NCBI RefSeq assembly: GCF_023145115.1
Contig: NZ_JAGLEJ010000017.1
Location: 1-63,446, forward strand
Origin: Algiphilus sp.
GTDB lineage: Bacteria > Pseudomonadota > Gammaproteobacteria > Nevskiales > Nevskiaceae
Length of the DNA stretch: 63,446 bases
Direction: 5' to 3'
Part shown: in pieces, positions 53,566-63,446 of the stretch
How positions within the stretch are numbered: the first letter of the stretch is position 1
Layout of the letters: the number at the start of each line of letters is the position of its first letter
Notes under the pieces: generated by a model
Told to the model about the DNA's origin: nothing
Database searches by the model: none
What the model saw: only the letters and a program-made list of their open reading frames with translations
Made by a program: the position numbers and the translations under genes

Positions 53566-54147
53566 ATGGCCACCCACATCAATCTCCTCGACTGGCGCGT
53601 CGCCCGCCGCGAGCGGCGCCTCGAGGACTTCAAGAAGCAGATGGTCGCGGCCGCGCTCGTCGGTTTCGCGATCGCGTTGCTGTGGTGGATGCACGCCGGC
53701 TCGGTGCTGTCCGAGCAGGAGTCGCGCAACGACATGCTGCGCACCGAGATCAAGCGCCTCGACGGCGAGATCAAGGAGATATCCGAGCTCGAGGCGGTGC
53801 AGGCCAACCTCATGGCGCGCATGCAGGTGATCGACTCGCTGCAGGCGTCGCGCTCGGCGACGGTGCACTTCTTCGACCAGCTCGTCGCGACCCTGCCCGA
53901 CGGTCTGCACATCAACCGGCTGGTGCAGAACGGCACCGAAGTGACCATCGACGGCGTCGCCGAGTCGAATGCGCGCGTCTCCAGCTACATGAAGAATCTC
54001 GAGTCCTCGGAGTGGTTCGACAACCCGCGGCTCATCGTCATCCGCAGCGCCGAGCGCGATCGCGTGCGCCAGTCCGACTTCACGCTGCGCGTCAAGGCGC
54101 TCACCGAGCCGCAGAACGACGACGCGGAGGCCGCCGATGGCGATTGA
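53566..54147 (+). CDS. pilN: type IV pilus assembly protein PilN
   Basis: A 193-residue inner-membrane protein. INLLDWRVARRERRLEDFKK is the PilM-binding N-terminus, one membrane helix follows (VAAALVGFAIALLWWMH), and then a coiled coil and a ferredoxin-like periplasmic domain (VTIDGVAESNARVSSYMKNL). It overlaps pilO by 11 bases. Confidence 0.94.
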   Translation: MATHINLLDWRVARRERRLEDFKKQMVAAALVGFAIALLWWMHAGSVLSEQESRNDMLRTEIKRLDGEIKEISELEAVQANLMARMQVIDSLQASRSATVHFFDQLVATLPDGLHINRLVQNGTEVTIDGVAESNARVSSYMKNLESSEWFDNPRLIVIRSAERDRVRQSDFTLRVKALTEPQNDDAEAADGD

Positions 54148-54790
54148 CCTGCGCCGCCATTTCGACGAGCTGCAGGGCCTCGACCTGCAGAACCCCGGGG
54201 CATGGCCCGACTGGGTGCGCGGTTTCGCTGCGGTGCTGCTCGCCGTCGCGCTGGTCGGCGGGGGCTACTGGTTCTTCGTCAAGGACCGCTACGCCCAGGC
54301 CGAGAACGCGACCCGGACCGAGCAGGATCTGCGCGGCGAGTTCGAGACCAAGCAGCGGCGCGCGGCGTCGCTGGAAGCCTATCGCGAGCGTCTCGAACAG
54401 ATGAAGCGGGACTTCGGCGAGATGCTGCGGCAGCTGCCCGGTCGTGCCGAGGTCGCCAATCTGCTCAACGACATCTCCCAGACGCGCAGCGCGAACAATC
54501 TCGACGAGGAGATCTTCGAGCCCAAGGGCGAGATCGTGCACGACTTCTACGCCGAGCTGCCCAACCGCATCGTGGTGGTGGGTGGTTTCCACGACATGGC
54601 GCGCTTTGTCTCCGACATCGCCGCACTGTCGCGCATCGTCACCATCGAGCAGGTCGAGATATCGCGCGCCGACGGTGGCGGCGACGAAGGGGCCCGGCTG
54701 CGCATGTCGGCCACCGCCAAGACCTATCGCTATCTCGACGACGACGAGATCGCGTCGCGCAACAACAGCAACCGACGGGGGCGCCGGTGA
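54137..54790 (+). CDS. pilO: type IV pilus assembly protein PilO
   Basis: A 217-residue inner-membrane partner of PilN. One membrane helix (FAAVLLAVALVGGGYWFFVK), a coiled coil (about 45-90), LRQLPGRAEVANLLNDISQT near 97 and a ferredoxin-like domain follow. It overlaps pilN at its start, and its stop shares one base with the pilP ATG. Confidence 0.93.
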   Translation: MAIDLRRHFDELQGLDLQNPGAWPDWVRGFAAVLLAVALVGGGYWFFVKDRYAQAENATRTEQDLRGEFETKQRRAASLEAYRERLEQMKRDFGEMLRQLPGRAEVANLLNDISQTRSANNLDEEIFEPKGEIVHDFYAELPNRIVVVGGFHDMARFVSDIAALSRIVTIEQVEISRADGGGDEGARLRMSATAKTYRYLDDDEIASRNNSNRRGRR

Positions 54791-55299
54791 TGCGCGGGCC
54801 CGGTCTGCTGGCATCCGCGCTCGCCGCGTCGCTGCTGCTGTCCGCGTGCAGCGACGGCAAGGACGATCTGCGCGCCTACATCGAGCGCATCAACGCGCGG
54901 CCCGGCCAGCCGCTCGAGAAGCTGCCCGAGCCGAAGCAGTACGAGACCTTCACCTATCGCGAGCGCGACCGCCGCAACCCCTTCGCGCCGCTGCGGCCGG
55001 AGCGCGAGCAGCCCGACAACGCGCTGCGCCCGGACCAGAACCGGCCGCGCGAACCGCTCGAGGCCTTTCCGCTCGACGCGCTGCGCATGGTCGGCACCGT
55101 TCAGGTGCGCGGAACGCGCTACGCTCTGATCGAGGATCCCGAGAATGTCGTGCACCGCGTACCCGCGGGCACGCATGCGGGACAGAACTACGGACGCATC
55201 ACCGCGATCACGCCCACCGAGGTGCGGCTCGTGGAGATCGTTCCCGATGGCTTCGGCGGCTGGAGCGAGCGGCCGGCCTCCATTCCGCTCGCCGAGTAG
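54790..55299 (+). CDS. pilP: type IV pilus lipoprotein PilP
   Basis: A 169-residue lipoprotein that links PilN/PilO to the PilQ secretin. It has a signal peptide with lipobox LLSAC (cleavage before Cys 19), a linker with RRNPFAPLRPE near 58, and the beta-sandwich domain (LRMVGTVQVRGTRYALIEDP near 98). Confidence 0.92.
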   Translation: MRGPGLLASALAASLLLSACSDGKDDLRAYIERINARPGQPLEKLPEPKQYETFTYRERDRRNPFAPLRPEREQPDNALRPDQNRPREPLEAFPLDALRMVGTVQVRGTRYALIEDPENVVHRVPAGTHAGQNYGRITAITPTEVRLVEIVPDGFGGWSERPASIPLAE

Positions 55300-55321
55300 A
55301 TTCATGCAGGAGACCGTTCCC

Positions 55322-57484
55322 ATGTCCGGACCAATCATCATGCGGCTGCTGCGCCGGGCCGCGGGCTGCCTGCTGATGGCGCTGCTGGCCGGGCAGGCAG
55401 TCGCGCAGGACGCGCGCAGCATCCAGTCGGTGGAGCACGTGGCGCTCGGCACCAACAGCGTGCGCGTCAGCGTGCGGCTGGACGGCGACGTGCCCGAACC
55501 CAGCACCTTCTTCGTCGAGGATCCGGCGCGGCTGTCGGTCGATCTTCCCGCCACCCGTCTGGGCGCCGGCGTCGGACGCGTGCACCGCATCAACATCGGC
55601 GCCACGCGCTCGCTGGCGCTGGCCGAGGCGCAGGGCCGCACGCGCGCGGTGCTCGAGCTCACCGAACCGCTGCCCTACGAGGTGCGCCGCGACGGCCGGG
55701 AGCTCGTCATCCTGGTCAACGCCGAGCAGCGCGCACCCGCGCCCGGAACCCAGGCCGCATCCGCGCAGGCCGGCGCGATGCCGGATACCGGCTCACGCCC
55801 GGGCGCGGCCATCCGCGGCCTCGACTTCCGCCGCGGCGAGGGTGGCGCCGGCCGCGTCATCATCGATCTCGCCGATGCCGACACCGTGGTCAACACCCAG
55901 GAGACCGGCGGCCGCATCATCGCCCGCTTCCCCGACGCGCGCGCCAACCCGACGCTGTACGAGCGACTGGACGTGCTGGACTTCGCGACCCCGGTGAAGT
56001 TCGTCGACCTGCGCCGCGACGGCGCCGGCAGCGAGCTGGTGGTCACCCCGGTGGCCGACGCCCAGTTCGAGCAGATCGCCTACCAGGCCGGCCGCCGCTA
56101 CACCATCGAACTCAAGCCGCTGACGCCCGAGGCCGCGCGCCAGCGCGAGGAGGAGGATCCGGATTACACCGGCGAGCGCGTGTCGCTGTCCTTCCAGGAT
56201 GTCGAGGTGCGCTCGCTGCTCCAGATCATCGCCGACATCGCCGAGGTCAATCTGGTGGTCTCCGACACCGTCGGCGGCAGCATGACGCTGCGGCTCGACA
56301 ACGTGCCGTGGGATCAGGCCCTGGATATCGTGCTGCGACAGCGCGGTCTCGGCATGGAACAGCAGGGCAACGTCATGCTGATCGCGCCCAACAACGAGAT
56401 CGCCGAGCGCGCCGCCCAGGAGCGCGCCGCGCGCCAGGCCCAGGAGGAGCTGGCGCCGCTGCGCACCGAGGTCATCCAGGTCAACTACTCGCGCGCCGCC
56501 GACCTCGCCGGCATCATCCGCGAGGCCTCGCAGCGCCGTGAGGGCGGCTCCGCCAACGGTCAGCGCCAGGTCACCGAGTCCGAGCTGCTCAGCGATCGCG
56601 GCAAGATCACCGTCGACGAGCGCACCAACACGCTCATCGTGCAGGAGGCGCGCGACAACCTCTCCGCCATCCGCCAGCTGGTGCAGCGCCTCGACGTGCC
56701 GGTACGCCAGGTGCTCATCGAGTCGCGCATCGCCATCGTCAACGACGACTTCCAGAAGGACATCGGCGTGCAGGCCGGCTTCACCGGCATCGGCAGCAGC
56801 GGCGACAACACCATCGGCTTCAGCGGTTCCTCGGCGAGCGCCGACACCGTGATTCGCGGCGGCATCCCGGCGGTCAGCGATCGGCTCGGCGTGCGGCTGC
56901 CGGTGGCGAATCCGGCCGGGCAGTTCGGCCTCGCGGTGCTGGGCAGCGACTTCCTGGTCGACCTCGAGCTGTCGGCGATGCAGACCGAGGGTCGCGGCGA
57001 GCTGATCTCGACCCCGCGCGTGGTCACCGCCGACCGCAGCGAGGCCACCATCAAGCAGGGTCTGCAGGTGCCCATCACCACGCGCAGCCAGAGCGACGCC
57101 GAGTCGACCACCACCGAGTTCGTCGACGCGCTGCTGGAGCTGCGCGTGACACCCGAGATCACGCCCGACAACGGCGTCTTCCTGAACCTGCTGGTGACGC
57201 GCAACGAGCCCGACTTCACCCAGGTCAACGCCGACGGCAATCCGGCGATCGCCACACGCGAGGTGTCCACCCGCGTGCTGGTCAAGACCGGCGAGACGCT
57301 GGTGCTGGGCGGTGCCTACGAGTCCGAGAAGGTGGAGAACGCCACCAAGGTGCCGCTGCTCGGCGACATTCCCCTGCTGGGCCGGCTGTTCCGGCGCGAT
57401 TCGGACCAGTCCAGCCAGCGGGAGCTGCTGGTCTTCGTCACGCCCAAGATCCTGTCCGAAGGCCTCGATATCGGGGGCAAGTAG
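55322..57484 (+). CDS. pilQ: type IV pilus secretin PilQ
   Basis: A 720-residue outer-membrane channel through which the pilus emerges. It has a signal peptide (GCLLMALLAGQAVAQ), two AMIN domains (about 30-260), a secretin/TonB short N-terminal domain (VSLSFQDVEVRSLLQIIADI near 285), an N1 domain and the C-terminal secretin (LISTPRVVTADRSEATIKQG near 560, VPLLGDIPLLGRLFRRD near 680). The ATG at 55322 is chosen because AGGAG lies about 9 bases upstream; an ATG at 55304 would add six residues. Confidence 0.96.
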   Translation: MSGPIIMRLLRRAAGCLLMALLAGQAVAQDARSIQSVEHVALGTNSVRVSVRLDGDVPEPSTFFVEDPARLSVDLPATRLGAGVGRVHRINIGATRSLALAEAQGRTRAVLELTEPLPYEVRRDGRELVILVNAEQRAPAPGTQAASAQAGAMPDTGSRPGAAIRGLDFRRGEGGAGRVIIDLADADTVVNTQETGGRIIARFPDARANPTLYERLDVLDFATPVKFVDLRRDGAGSELVVTPVADAQFEQIAYQAGRRYTIELKPLTPEAARQREEEDPDYTGERVSLSFQDVEVRSLLQIIADIAEVNLVVSDTVGGSMTLRLDNVPWDQALDIVLRQRGLGMEQQGNVMLIAPNNEIAERAAQERAARQAQEELAPLRTEVIQVNYSRAADLAGIIREASQRREGGSANGQRQVTESELLSDRGKITVDERTNTLIVQEARDNLSAIRQLVQRLDVPVRQVLIESRIAIVNDDFQKDIGVQAGFTGIGSSGDNTIGFSGSSASADTVIRGGIPAVSDRLGVRLPVANPAGQFGLAVLGSDFLVDLELSAMQTEGRGELISTPRVVTADRSEATIKQGLQVPITTRSQSDAESTTTEFVDALLELRVTPEITPDNGVFLNLLVTRNEPDFTQVNADGNPAIATREVSTRVLVKTGETLVLGGAYESEKVENATKVPLLGDIPLLGRLFRRDSDQSSQRELLVFVTPKILSEGLDIGGK

Positions 57485-57493
57485 CGCCTCCGT

Positions 57494-57518
57494 CGGCCGC
57501 CCGGTGCCCGGGCGGCCG
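57494..57518. terminator. strong GC hairpin after pilQ
   Basis: An 11-bp stem, CGGCCGCCCGG-TGC-CCGGGCGGCCG, starting 10 bases after the pilQ stop. It lacks a T-run, so it may attenuate or stabilise rather than terminate, which matters because aroK follows 70 bases later. Confidence 0.5.
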
Positions 57519-57587
57519 GACCGCCCCGCCCGCGGCCGATATACTGCGTGGCCGTTGTTCGCTCACGCGGCCCGCCGCTTCGTTACC

Positions 57588-58181
57588 GTGACCATCCGTC
57601 CGCCCTTCCGGCTGCTGCAGCGCCGCAAGCCGCGCCTCGAACGCGCCGAGCGGGCGCCGCTCGGCAGTCGCATCTTCCTGGTCGGTCCGATGGGTGCGGG
57701 CAAGACCACGCTGGGTCGCCGGCTCGCCGCGCTGGCGCGCATGGAATTCATCGACAGCGATCACGAGATCGAGCGCCGCACCGGCGTCGACATCCCCTTC
57801 ATCTTCGAGAAGGAGGGCGAGGCCGGCTTCCGGCGCCGCGAGCACGATGTCCTCGCCGAGCTCGCCGGTCGCGACGGCGTGGTAGTGGCCACCGGTGGTG
57901 GTGCGGTGCTGGACCCCGACACGCGGGAGCGCCTGCACGCGGCCGGACACGTCATCTACCTGCATGCCACGGTCGACCAGCAGCTGCGACGCACCGCACG
58001 CAGTCAGCACCGGCCGCTATTGCGCTCCGGCGATCGACGCGCCATCCTCGCCGACCTTCTGGAGCAGCGTGACCCGCTCTATCGCGAGGTGGCCCACCGG
58101 GTCGTGCACACCGACGGGCGCAACACGCGCGCGCTCGCCCAGGAAATCTTCCGCAGTCTGCGTCAGGAGTCATCGTCGTGA
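57588..58181 (+). CDS. aroK: shikimate kinase
   Basis: Phosphorylates shikimate in chorismate synthesis. With GTG at 57588 the protein is 197 residues, about 20 longer than usual at the basic N-terminus (TIRPPFRLLQRRKPR). The P-loop GPMGAGKTTLGRRLA is near 35, EFIDSDHEIERRTG near 53 and VVATGGGAVLDPDTR near 101. The true start is unsure. A TATACT -10-like element is at 57540-57545. The stop overlaps the aroB GTG. Confidence 0.92.
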   Translation: MTIRPPFRLLQRRKPRLERAERAPLGSRIFLVGPMGAGKTTLGRRLAALARMEFIDSDHEIERRTGVDIPFIFEKEGEAGFRRREHDVLAELAGRDGVVVATGGGAVLDPDTRERLHAAGHVIYLHATVDQQLRRTARSQHRPLLRSGDRRAILADLLEQRDPLYREVAHRVVHTDGRNTRALAQEIFRSLRQESSS

Positions 58182-59293
58182 ATGCCCCCGTGCGTCGCGT
58201 TCCCCCGCGTCAGCTCCAGGTCGAGCTGGGGGCGCGCAGCTATCCGATCCGGATCGGCAGCGGTCTGCTCGCCGATGCCGGTGCGTGGCGCGAGCTGCGC
58301 GATCGACCGCTGCGCATGCTCACGGATGACCGCGTCGCGGGGCACTGGCTCAAGTCCGTGGTGCAGCAGCTCGACATCGCGCCGGAGCAGGTCCGCATCG
58401 TGCCCGCCGGCGAGGCCACCAAGTGCATGACCGAGGTCGAGTCCTGTCTCGACTGGCTGCTGGAGACCCGCATGCCCCGCGACGGTGTGCTGGTGGCGCT
58501 GGGTGGCGGCGTGATCGGCGACCTCGCCGGTTTCGTGGCGGCGATCTATCAGCGCGGCATCGACTTCGTGCAGGTGCCCACCACGCTGCTGGCACAGGTC
58601 GACTCCAGCGTCGGCGGCAAGACCGGCGTCAACCACGCTCTCGGCAAGAACCTCATCGGCGCGTTCCATCAGCCGCGCCTGGTGCTGGCCGACAGCGAGA
58701 CGCTCGGCACCCTGCCCGCGCGCGAGCTGCGCGCCGGCATCGCCGAGGTCATCAAGTACGGCATGCTCGGCGACGCCGACTTCTTCGCCTGGCTCGAGGA
58801 CAACATGCCGCGACTGCTCGCCCTCGAGCCGCAGCGCGTCATGGACGCCGTCGAGCGCTGCTGCTCGATGAAGGCGCAGATCGTCGCTGCCGACGAGCGC
58901 GAGGGCGGACGCCGCGCGCTGCTCAATCTGGGCCACACCTTCGGGCACGCCATCGAGACCCACACCGGCTACGCGCAATACCTGCACGGCGAGGCGGTGG
59001 CCATCGGTCTGCACCTGGCGGCCGATCTCTCGCGCCTGCTGGGCTGGCTGGCGCCGGCCGATGCCGAGCGCGTGCGCGCCGTGATCGCGTCGGCCGGGCT
59101 GCCCTCGACCGTGCCCGAGGGCATGACGCCGGCCGATTTCATGCGGCACATGGCGCACGACAAGAAGGTGGCCGCCGGCAAGCTCCGCTTCGTGCTGCTG
59201 CGGCGCCTCGGCGAGGCGCTGGTCACCGCCGACGTGCCGTCCGACAAGCTCGAGGCCCTGCTCGAACGCCACTGCAGCGCCGGTACGGTCTGA
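58178..59293 (+). CDS. aroB: 3-dehydroquinate synthase
   Basis: Second step of the shikimate pathway, NAD- and metal-dependent. The 371 residues hold ALGGGVIGDLAGFVAAIYQRG near 107, PTTLLAQVDSSVGGKTGVNH near 133, and the metal site LNLGHTFGHAIE near 250. It starts at GTG 58178, overlapping aroK as GTGA, and its stop overlaps the dgt ATG. aroE lies separately at 32677-33489. Confidence 0.96.
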   Translation: MNAPVRRVPPRQLQVELGARSYPIRIGSGLLADAGAWRELRDRPLRMLTDDRVAGHWLKSVVQQLDIAPEQVRIVPAGEATKCMTEVESCLDWLLETRMPRDGVLVALGGGVIGDLAGFVAAIYQRGIDFVQVPTTLLAQVDSSVGGKTGVNHALGKNLIGAFHQPRLVLADSETLGTLPARELRAGIAEVIKYGMLGDADFFAWLEDNMPRLLALEPQRVMDAVERCCSMKAQIVAADEREGGRRALLNLGHTFGHAIETHTGYAQYLHGEAVAIGLHLAADLSRLLGWLAPADAERVRAVIASAGLPSTVPEGMTPADFMRHMAHDKKVAAGKLRFVLLRRLGEALVTADVPSDKLEALLERHCSAGTV

Positions 59294-60441
59294 TGCAGCG
59301 CGCCCGCTGGGCCGCGGATCCGGAACGCAGCCGCGGTCGTCGCTGCGACGAGCCCGCGCCGTCCGGGCGCAGCGAGTATCAGCGCGACCGCGACCGCATC
59401 GTGCACAGCGGCGCCTTCCGGCGGCTGGAATACAAGACCCAGGTCTTCCTCAACCACGAGGGCGACTGGTTCCGCACCCGCCTGACGCACTCGCTGGAAG
59501 TGGCGCAGATCGCGCGCTCGCTGGCGCGCTCGCTGGGGCTCGACGAGGATCTCGTCGAGGCCATCTGCCTGGCCCACGATCTCGGCCACACCCCCTTCGG
59601 TCACGCCGGGCAGGATGCGCTCAACACCTGCATGCGCGATCTCGGCGGCTTCGAGCACAACCTCCAGTCGCTGCGCGTGGTCGACGAGCTCGAGGACAAG
59701 TACGCCGATTTCCGCGGCCTCAACCTCACCTTCGAGACCCGCGAGGGCATTCTCAAGCACTGCTCCCCGGCGCGTGCCCGCGGGCTCGGCGACGTCGGCG
59801 CGCGCTTTCTCGACGGCACGCAGCCCGGCATGGAAGCGCAGCTCGCCAATCTCGCCGACGAGATCGCCTACAACAACCACGACATCGACGACGGCATCCG
59901 CGCCGGCCTGATCACGCTCGACGAGCTCGAAGCGCTGCCGCTGGTGGCCGGTCCGCTGGCCGCGGTGCGTCGCGACCACCCGGCGGCGACCGCCCGCCAG
60001 CGCCGCCACGAGGTGATCCGGCGCCTGATCACGCTGCTGGTCGACGATCTGCGCGCGGCCACCGAGGCGCGGCTCGCCGAGGCCGCCCCCGCCGACGCCG
60101 ACGCGGTGCGCGCCCAGCCGCGCCCCATGGTGGCCTTCTCCGACGCCATGCGCGAGCAGGCCACCGCGCTCAAGCAGTTCCTGCACAAGCGGGTCTACCG
60201 GCACCACCGCGTGTACCGCATGAACCGCAAGGCCCAGCGCGTGATCCGCGAGATCTTCGAGGCGCTGGTCGCCGATCCCATGCTGCTGCCGCCGGAGCAT
60301 CAGGCGCTTGCCGCGGCCGGGCGCGAGCGCCACGGCGAGGCCGGCGTGGCGCGCGCCGTGGCCGACTATATCGCCGGCATGACCGACCGCTATGCCCTCC
60401 ATGTCCATGGCGGCCTGTTCAATCCGCGACAGGTCGACTGA
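59293..60441 (+). CDS. dgt: dGTP triphosphohydrolase-like HD protein
   Basis: A 382-residue HD-domain enzyme expected to hydrolyse dNTPs to nucleoside and triphosphate. The metal ligands are in RTRLTHSLEVAQIARSLAR near 62 and LAHDLGHTPFGHAGQ near 97, with EIAYNNHDIDDGIRAGLI near 195. It is the shorter dNTPase type rather than the 500-residue E. coli Dgt. The TGATG junction couples it to aroB. Confidence 0.93.
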   Translation: MQRARWAADPERSRGRRCDEPAPSGRSEYQRDRDRIVHSGAFRRLEYKTQVFLNHEGDWFRTRLTHSLEVAQIARSLARSLGLDEDLVEAICLAHDLGHTPFGHAGQDALNTCMRDLGGFEHNLQSLRVVDELEDKYADFRGLNLTFETREGILKHCSPARARGLGDVGARFLDGTQPGMEAQLANLADEIAYNNHDIDDGIRAGLITLDELEALPLVAGPLAAVRRDHPAATARQRRHEVIRRLITLLVDDLRAATEARLAEAAPADADAVRAQPRPMVAFSDAMREQATALKQFLHKRVYRHHRVYRMNRKAQRVIREIFEALVADPMLLPPEHQALAAAGRERHGEAGVARAVADYIAGMTDRYALHVHGGLFNPRQVD

Positions 60442-60513
60442 AAATCGGCGATAATCGCGCCGCGCGGCCGCCAGCAGGCTGCGCGAACAGGCGGCAGGGA
60501 AGGCGGTCAAGTC

Positions 60514-60542
60514 TTGACAGGACGGGGCCTCTGCTCGATAGT
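60514..60542 (+). promoter_or_regulatory. sigma-70-type promoter for gltB
   Basis: TTGACA (60514-60519), a 17-base spacer and GATAGT (60537-60542), about 120 bases before the gltB ATG, leaving a long untranslated leader. Same hexamers and spacing as the lemA promoter. Confidence 0.6.
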
Positions 60543-60663
60543 CGCCGGTCGCGCTGCAGCGAATTCCGACGTCTGACCCCGACAAGGGCGCCCATCCACC
60601 TGGTGGCGCGTCAAGGGGGAGTGTCGCCGCTGCCGCCTCCATGCGTCTCTACATGGATTGCTT

Positions 60664-63446
<2,783 letters not shown>

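Overview
The window (GC-rich, close to 70% by eye) is chromosomal DNA around the replication origin of a gammaproteobacterium. Evidence: rpmH-rnpA-yidD-yidC-mnmE runs leftward and dnaA-dnaN-recF-gyrB runs rightward from a short spacer. The clusters hisBHAF-hisE-tatABC, pilMNOPQ-aroK-aroB and tesA/ybbA-ybbP are also typical of that class. A XanB2-type chorismatase and the divergence from enteric sequences suggest a deep-branching group (Xanthomonadales, Nevskiales or Chromatiales-like). I cannot name a genus. I see no rRNA, tRNA, CRISPR array, prophage, integron or insertion sequence.

Layout. 1-4300: 5' part of metH (leftward), a lone DUF1631-like gene, and a Nudix/thioesterase pair. 4300-8082: mnmE, yidC, yidD, rnpA, rpmH (leftward). 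8083-14500: dnaA, dnaN, recF, gyrB (rightward), with DnaA boxes on both sides of dnaA and two parS-like palindromes inside recF. 14500-20650: an orphan ParA ATPase, purEK, a SIMPL protein, sufT, an old-yellow-enzyme oxidoreductase and mutM. 20650-26720: a leftward GldA/GldF/GldG/DUF4340 ABC operon reading into mutM, an orphan TRAP binding lipoprotein and an LpxL-type acyltransferase. 26900-32680: dtd, then hisB-hisH-hisA-hisF-hisE-tatA-tatB-tatC and a cyclotransferase-like gene. 32677-37473: aroE-hemB (leftward), an ECF sigma/anti-sigma pair and glpK. 37836-41442: lemA-DUF3137, chorismatase and mdh. 41550-48705: a YbbP/YbbA transporter (leftward) diverging from tesA, then a translationally coupled FAD oxidoreductase-DUF1365-cfa operon. 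48943-52290: a hypothetical gene and ponA (leftward). 52484-63446: pilMNOPQ, aroK, aroB, dgt and the 5' part of gltB.

How the genes work together. Most are housekeeping: origin firing and supercoiling (dnaA, dnaN, recF, gyrB), membrane insertion (yidC, yidD), histidine, chorismate-precursor, heme, purine and glutamate synthesis, peptidoglycan and lipid synthesis, type IV pilus alignment and secretin, and Tat export. The TRAP lipoprotein is itself a likely Tat client.

The less ordinary parts are the parS sites inside recF with an orphan ParA nearby, the Gld-like ABC operon fused to mutM, the possible lipid-modification operon ending in cfa, the chorismatase, a cyclotransferase with no usable start codon, and a perfect 22-bp inverted-repeat element downstream of cfa. 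I found no clearly new multi-gene defence or mobile system. All assignments are from reading the sequence and recalling families; nothing was searched.
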